Positions 59,169 to 64,000 of a stretch of DNA of 64,000 nt are shown in pieces. Origin of the DNA: Phascolarctobacterium_A succinatutens_B (lineage in GTDB: Bacteria > Bacillota > Negativicutes > Acidaminococcales > Acidaminococcaceae). The notes below the pieces were generated by a model. That model was not told the origin of the DNA. It ran no database searches and worked only from the letters and a program-made list of their open reading frames with translations. Location: assembly GCF_958453765.1 (NCBI RefSeq), contig NZ_CAUDZA010000008.1, forward strand, positions 1 through 64,000. The letters run 5' to 3'. The stretch's first letter is position 1; each line of letters starts with the position of its first letter. A program made the position numbers and the translations under genes.

Positions 59169-61619
59169 GTGGATTTAGAAAATACCACTGGTAAAGTTCT
59201 TCCCGTATATATCGAAGAGGAAATGCAAAAATCCTATATCGATTATGCGATGAGCGTTATCATCCAACGTGCTTTACCTGATGTCCGCGATGGTCTGAAG
59301 CCTGTACATCGCCGTATTTTATACGCAATGCAGGAAGCAGGCATGACTCCGACGAAGCCCTATAAAAAATCCGCTCGTATCGTCGGTGACGTTTTAGGTA
59401 AATATCACCCTCATGGTGATATTTCTGTATATGATGCAATCGTGCGCCTGGCGCAGGATTTCTCTACCCGCTATCTGATGGTAGACGGCCATGGTAACTT
59501 CGGCAGTATTGACGGCGACAGTCCGGCAGCAATGCGTTATACCGAGGTACGTATGGCTAAAATTGCTGAGGCAATGCTCGAGGATATCGAAAAGGATACA
59601 GTTGATTTTGTACCTAACTATGATGAATCCTTAAAGGAGCCCAGCGTACTTCCTTCTAAGGTCCCTGCTCTGCTGATTAACGGCAGTGCCGGTATTGCGG
59701 TAGGTATGGCTACTAACATTCCGCCGCACAATCTGTGCGAGGTTGTTAACGGCCTTGTTATGCTGATTGATAACCCTGATGTAGAAATTCCGCAGCTGAT
59801 GACGGCTATCAAAGGCCCTGACTTCCCAACCGGTGCCTGCATTTTGGGCAAGGAAGGCATTACCAGCGCTTATAACACCGGCCGCGGCGTAGTAAAAATC
59901 CGCGCCAAGGCTGAAATTGTGCCTGCCAACAAGGGCAAGCACCATATCGTTATTACCGAAATCCCCTACCAGGTTAATAAAGCTAACCTGATTAAGGATA
60001 TTGCTAACCTGGCTAAGGACGGCGTAATCGAAGGCATTACTAAGGTTGATGACTTCTCCAGCCTTAAAGACGGCATGAAGATTGTTGTTGAGCTTAAGAG
60101 TGATGCTGTACCTGACGTTGTTCTCAACCGTCTGTACAAGCATACCGCCCTGCAGAGCTCCTTTGGTATCATCATGCTGGCGCTGGTTAACGGCCAGCCG
60201 CGTGTCCTGAACCTTAAGCAGGTGCTGGAATACTATCTGGAGCACCAGAAGGACGTTATTACCAGACGTACACGCTACGAGCTGGGCAAGGCTAAGGACA
60301 GAGCTCACATCTTAGAGGGCTTGAAGATTGCCCTGGATAATATTGATGCTGTAATCAGCACCATCCGCGGCAGCGCAACAGCAGAAATTGCCCGCACCGC
60401 TTTGATGGAAAACTTTAAACTGAGCCAGCGTCAGGCACAGGCTATTCTGGATATGCGTCTGCAGCGCCTGACCGGCCTGGAGCGCAAGAAGATTGACGAA
60501 GAATATGCCGACCTGCTGGAAACTATTGACTGGCTGGAAAGCGTATTGGCAGATGAGCATAAGGTTATGAACATTATCAAGGAAGACCTGCAGGAAATGA
60601 AGAAGCGCTTTGGCGACGAGCGTCGTACCGAAATTTCTATCGACAGCTCCGAAATGGATATCGAGGATCTGATTGCCGAAGAGGATATCGTTGTAACCAT
60701 CAGCCATCAGGGCTACATCAAACGCCAGACTTTGGATAACTTCCGCAGCCAAAAACGCGGTGGCGTAGGCAAAACCGGCGGCAGCGGCAAGAAGATTGAT
60801 GATTCAGCAGAGCATCTCTTCCTCTCCACTACTCACCATAACATTCTCTTCTTTACCAACCGTGGCCGTGTATATCGCCAGAAGGGCTATGAAATCCCGG
60901 AAGCAAGCCGCACTGCCAAGGGCACAGCTATTATCAATCTGCTGGCACTGATGCCTGGTGAAAAGATTACAGCTGTTATTCCGGTGAAGGAATTCAGAGA
61001 AGAGCAGTACATGTTTATGGCTACCAATAAGGGTACTGTCAAGAAAATCAACCTCAAGGATCTGGAAAGCGTCCGCAAAAACGGCATGATTGCTATTAAT
61101 CTGGACGATGATGAGGACCTGATCGGTGTAGAGCTGACTGACGGAAACAGCGAAATTATTTTGGCAACCCGTAACGGTATTGCCATCCGCTTCGATGAGC
61201 AGGATGTACGTACCATGGGACGCACCGCGCACGGTGTAAAGGGTATTTCCCTTAACTACGGCGATGAGGTTGTAGCTATGGACAGCGTTTCCGATGAGGA
61301 TTCCGAGGTACTGACGGCAACCGAATTCGGCATGGGCAAGCGTACTGAGGTTAAGGAATACCGTAAGCAGACTCGCGGCGGCAAAGGTATCATCAACATG
61401 AAGATTACCGAAAAAACCGGTCTTGTGATTGGTATGAAGGTTATTAACCCGGCGCAGGAAATCATGATGATTACCGCGGCCGGTCTGATTATCCGTACCG
61501 ATGTGGACCAGATTTCCCAATATGGCCGTAATACTCAGGGCGTAAAGCTGATGACCTTGAATGATGATGACAAGGTTGTTTCTTTGGCAGCAATCCATCA
61601 TGAAGAGGATGCTGAATAA
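59169..61619 (+). CDS. gyrA: DNA gyrase subunit A
   Basis: 816 residues starting with GTG after AAAGG. The catalytic tyrosine is in the AAMRYTEVRM segment, the quinolone-determining region HPHGDISVYDAIVRLAQ carries Ser at the usual Ser83-equivalent position, and the C-terminal wrapping domain has the GyrA box QKRGGVGKTG-like stretch. Confidence 0.99.
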   Translation: MDLENTTGKVLPVYIEEEMQKSYIDYAMSVIIQRALPDVRDGLKPVHRRILYAMQEAGMTPTKPYKKSARIVGDVLGKYHPHGDISVYDAIVRLAQDFSTRYLMVDGHGNFGSIDGDSPAAMRYTEVRMAKIAEAMLEDIEKDTVDFVPNYDESLKEPSVLPSKVPALLINGSAGIAVGMATNIPPHNLCEVVNGLVMLIDNPDVEIPQLMTAIKGPDFPTGACILGKEGITSAYNTGRGVVKIRAKAEIVPANKGKHHIVITEIPYQVNKANLIKDIANLAKDGVIEGITKVDDFSSLKDGMKIVVELKSDAVPDVVLNRLYKHTALQSSFGIIMLALVNGQPRVLNLKQVLEYYLEHQKDVITRRTRYELGKAKDRAHILEGLKIALDNIDAVISTIRGSATAEIARTALMENFKLSQRQAQAILDMRLQRLTGLERKKIDEEYADLLETIDWLESVLADEHKVMNIIKEDLQEMKKRFGDERRTEISIDSSEMDIEDLIAEEDIVVTISHQGYIKRQTLDNFRSQKRGGVGKTGGSGKKIDDSAEHLFLSTTHHNILFFTNRGRVYRQKGYEIPEASRTAKGTAIINLLALMPGEKITAVIPVKEFREEQYMFMATNKGTVKKINLKDLESVRKNGMIAINLDDDEDLIGVELTDGNSEIILATRNGIAIRFDEQDVRTMGRTAHGVKGISLNYGDEVVAMDSVSDEDSEVLTATEFGMGKRTEVKEYRKQTRGGKGIINMKITEKTGLVIGMKVINPAQEIMMITAAGLIIRTDVDQISQYGRNTQGVKLMTLNDDDKVVSLAAIHHEEDAE

Positions 61620-61657
61620 ATTTGTTTATTTGTTTTAACGTATATGTTTTCTAGAAA

Positions 61658-62992
61658 ATGAAGAGCTTTAATGATTCATTAACAGGTAAATATTTGCGTA
61701 TTGCCCTCCCCGCTGCGTTGGAGGGCATTTTTATGACCTTTCTGGCTGCGGCTGATTTGATTATGGTAGGCGTATTGGGTGCTAAGGCCATTGCTGCGGT
61801 AAGCATTTTTTTGCCGCTGCGCCTGGTGCTGCTGACGGTATCACGCTCACTGGCATCTGCCGTTACGATTCTGACAGCGAATAAATTCGGGTCAGGGAAA
61901 TATCCTGCTATTAAGGTTTTGCTGCGCCAAAGCTTTACTGTCAGCAGTATCCTGCTTGTAGTGCTGCATCTGCTATTTTACGGCTTTTTTGAGAAGCTGG
62001 TGGTGCTGATGGGCGCGCAGAGCGACTATTTGGAGCTGGCACTGGCTTACGGCAATATTGCTGTTGCTGCGGTACTGCTAAACTCCCTGTCACTCTTGTT
62101 ACAGGGAACCTTGTTAGGCGTAGGCCGGACAAGCGCTATTATGAAAAGCAATATTGTCGGCAATGTAGTGAATATCGTCTGCAATTATTTTCTCATTACA
62201 GGCTTTGGCAGCTTTGCCGGCTGGGGTGTGCGTGGTGCGGCAATCAGCACGATTATCGGCTCTCTGTGTACTCTTGGTATCACCGTCTGGATTATGAAGC
62301 ATGAGGGCTTTTTCAGTGACGGTCTGCTGCAGCTGCCGGACAAAGTATTTTGGCGGGAATTTATGCCGGTATTCGGCGGTGTTTTCAGTGAGCTGGGAGC
62401 GGAACGCATCGGTATGTTGGCCTATGGCTGGATGACTGCGCGTCTTGGTACTCTGCCTTATGCAGTACACAGCATTTGCTATAATATCTGTGATTTTTCT
62501 TATGATTTTATCTTCGGCTTCGGTAAGGCTAATATGGTGCTTGCCGGGCAGATGCGCGGTGCCGCTGATTATGCAACCTGGAAGCGCTGCCGCAGTATAG
62601 GCTTTAAATGGGGCCTGGGACTTTCCGTTGCCTCTTTTATTATCCTGTATGCCGCACGCGTGCCGATTTTCAGCATTTATTCGCAGGATGCGCAGGCACT
62701 TGCTCTCAGTGAGACGGTAATGTTCTGGGTGGCAGCAGTTTGCATACCGCAGGGGCATACGATTATTACTGCAGGTATATTGCGTGGCAGCGGCCAGACT
62801 ACTGCTGTAGCCGTCTATTCCTTTGTGTTGATTACCGTTCTGCGTCCATTGATGACAGCCTTCTTTATCTATTATTGCAAGCTGGGTATTGTTGGCGCCT
62901 GGGTACCGATGTTTTTGGACCAGTCGCTGCGCAGTCTGTGCTTTACCTGGAAGGTTATGCGGATACGCGGGCTGAAGGATTTAATAAAATAA
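61658..62992 (+). CDS. MATE-family efflux protein
   Basis: 444 residues with about twelve transmembrane segments in two related halves; FMTFLAAADLIMVGVLGAKAIAAVS and NIVGNVVNIVCNYFLITGFG are typical. Exports cationic compounds or drugs using an ion gradient. 38 bp after gyrA; possibly read through from it. Confidence 0.92.
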   Translation: MKSFNDSLTGKYLRIALPAALEGIFMTFLAAADLIMVGVLGAKAIAAVSIFLPLRLVLLTVSRSLASAVTILTANKFGSGKYPAIKVLLRQSFTVSSILLVVLHLLFYGFFEKLVVLMGAQSDYLELALAYGNIAVAAVLLNSLSLLLQGTLLGVGRTSAIMKSNIVGNVVNIVCNYFLITGFGSFAGWGVRGAAISTIIGSLCTLGITVWIMKHEGFFSDGLLQLPDKVFWREFMPVFGGVFSELGAERIGMLAYGWMTARLGTLPYAVHSICYNICDFSYDFIFGFGKANMVLAGQMRGAADYATWKRCRSIGFKWGLGLSVASFIILYAARVPIFSIYSQDAQALALSETVMFWVAAVCIPQGHTIITAGILRGSGQTTAVAVYSFVLITVLRPLMTAFFIYYCKLGIVGAWVPMFLDQSLRSLCFTWKVMRIRGLKDLIK

Positions 62993-63009
62993 ATATGCCG
63001 TATAAAAAG

Positions 63010-63042
63010 CAAAGCAGCTTCTGCATCACAGAAGCTGCTTTT
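63010..63042. terminator. Terminator between MATE and M20 genes
   Basis: AAAGCAGCTTCTG pairs with CAGAAGCTGCTTTT around five bases, between convergent genes. Confidence 0.9.
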
Positions 63043-63096
63043 GTCGTATAAAAATATAAAATTACTTTGTTGCAAGGTTGCAGCGGACTTTAGTGC

Positions 63097-64000
63097 TTAC
63101 TCTGCAAAGCTAGTTCTCAGCTCTTTTTCCGCCAGACGAATGAAGGCACGGATTGCCTCCTCCAGCTGCGGCTGTGGGGTATTTTCTTCCTTGCAGTGAG
63201 AAATACCGGGATCGGACTGAGCGAACATCATTACCGAAGGTACAACGGCATTTAGAGGCACGGCATCATGCAGCGGTGCGGAATACATGATGTGTCTTGC
63301 ACCTGTTTCCTCCTCTACGGCAGCGTTGCAGTCCTCTACCAGCTGTTCATCAAACAGAATCGGTTCAGCATGCCAGATAGGCTCAAACTCTACAGTGAGC
63401 TTACCCTCCTGTGCATGCTTCTGCGCCGCAGCCTTGGCTTCTGCAACTATCGTTTGCATTGTTTCCGGCTTAATGCTGCGCTGGTCCAGCGAAATGCGGC
63501 AATAGCCAGGAGAAATAGTAGTCAGGTCAGGCTTTACCTCGATATTGCCGACAGTGCAATAGGAATCATATTTAAGCGCAATTTCACGTAAGTCAAGGGT
63601 GGTCTGCGCTGCCGCAATAAAGGCATCCTGACGCAGGGCAACAGGAGAACCGCAATGTCCCTGCTGACCGCGGAAGGTGATGTACTGGCGGTTGCAGCCG
63701 CAGACGCCGTAAACGCAGGCTACGCTTTTTTTGGCTAAAGCCAGCAGCGGTGCCTGCTCGATGTGCAGCTCCAGGTAAGCTTTAACCGGCAGCTTGGCAA
63801 AGGCTGTGTGTGCCTCACCTATTCTGTTGGCATCAAGGCCGTATTCCTGCCAGACATCGCTGAAGCTGCGGCCGTTTTCCTGATGGATTAAGGGTAGCAC
63901 ATCTTTGCTCGTGACAATGCCGCTGACAGAACTGCTGCCAAGACAGCTTTTACCGAAGGCAACACCCTCTTCGTCAGCCCAGCCGACAACGTAAAGAGTT
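63097..64000 (-). CDS. M20-family amidohydrolase (carbamoylase/allantoate type), 5' end outside window
   Basis: The open frame runs past the window edge: the bases from 63901 to 64000 continue it as VVGWADEEGVAFGKSCLGSSS, the DEEG metal motif of N-carbamoyl-amino-acid hydrolases, allantoate amidohydrolases and beta-ureidopropionases. Further motifs are ELHIEQAP, GQQGHCGSPVALRQDA (dimer-domain GxxxHxGxxP-like) and GISHCKEENTPQPQLEEA. About 300 residues are visible. The exact substrate is unclear; ureido compounds from purine or pyrimidine breakdown are the family theme. The Met at 63900 is internal. Confidence 0.88.
   Translation of the reverse strand, partial: TLYVVGWADEEGVAFGKSCLGSSSVSGIVTSKDVLPLIHQENGRSFSDVWQEYGLDANRIGEAHTAFAKLPVKAYLELHIEQAPLLALAKKSVACVYGVCGCNRQYITFRGQQGHCGSPVALRQDAFIAAAQTTLDLREIALKYDSYCTVGNIEVKPDLTTISPGYCRISLDQRSIKPETMQTIVAEAKAAAQKHAQEGKLTVEFEPIWHAEPILFDEQLVEDCNAAVEEETGARHIMYSAPLHDAVPLNAVVPSVMMFAQSDPGISHCKEENTPQPQLEEAIRAFIRLAEKELRTSFAE

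Noticed and set aside
1..64000. tRNA, rRNA, prophage or intact insertion sequence
   Set aside because: I looked for tRNA-like cloverleaf arms, transposase or integrase motifs and phage genes and saw none. The only mobile-like elements are small non-coding repeats.

Overview
The window is chromosomal DNA from a diderm Firmicute. Class Negativicutes is well supported. A relative of Phascolarctobacterium (Acidaminococcaceae) is my guess from the overall look, not from a search. Gram-positive-type gene order (rpmH, dnaA, dnaN, yaaA, recF, remB, gyrB, gyrA; noc, rsmG, mnmG, mnmE, jag, yidC; HrcA/CIRCE control) sits beside outer-membrane proteins: an SLH-anchored porin and a type V autotransporter. 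No tRNA, rRNA, CRISPR array, phage or intact insertion sequence was seen.

Layout. 0.1-4.3 kb: rpsF-ssb-rpsR, a Zur-like regulator with zinc ABC permease and ATPase, and the divergent metal-binding lipoprotein; two 7-1-7 palindromes overlie the divergent promoters. 4.4-8.5 kb: an envelope-stress-like operon (SPFH protein with zinc ribbons, zinc-ribbon membrane protein, TPM protein, small membrane protein). 8.9-12.1 kb: a solute-binding lipoprotein and a membrane-tethered LuxR-type regulator. 12.3-25 kb: exported proteins, namely 5'-nucleotidase, nucleoside hydrolase, several unrecognised paralogous lipoproteins and secreted proteins, and the porin. 25-32 kb: repeats, hsp20 with CIRCE, sstT, a PHP phosphoesterase, purC, a candidate structured RNA, a TetR regulator and a flavin-reductase-like protein. 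32-35.4 kb: gatCAB. 35.8-41.4 kb: two paralogous exported proteins, the autotransporter and a second zinc-ribbon protein. 41.4-63 kb: the origin region with two parS sites, DnaA boxes and the replication genes, then gyrA and a MATE exporter. The last gene, an M20 amidohydrolase, runs off the end.

The main discovery candidate is a promoter family. Nine intergenic sites carry a 28-bp palindrome (arms of the type CCTACCCGAA / TTCGGGTAGG, 10-8-10). Its promoter-proximal arm ends exactly 21 bp before a -10 hexamer in every case, and no normal -35 is present. The sites head almost all of the exported-protein genes between 8 and 41 kb: the SPFH operon, 5'-nucleotidase operon, both lipoprotein operons including nucleoside hydrolase, porin, autotransporter and others. 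This looks like an activator-dependent envelope/secretome regulon. The membrane-bound LuxR protein at 10.3 kb is a testable candidate regulator, but nothing in the sequence proves the link.

Secondary points of interest are a structured RNA after purC, a parS site inside a 46-bp perfect palindrome, a second parS inside thiN, palindromic dispersed elements with nested covarying hairpins, and a decayed gene duplication at 18 kb. Gene starts were moved downstream where a GGTG from the Shine-Dalgarno had created a false GTG start.
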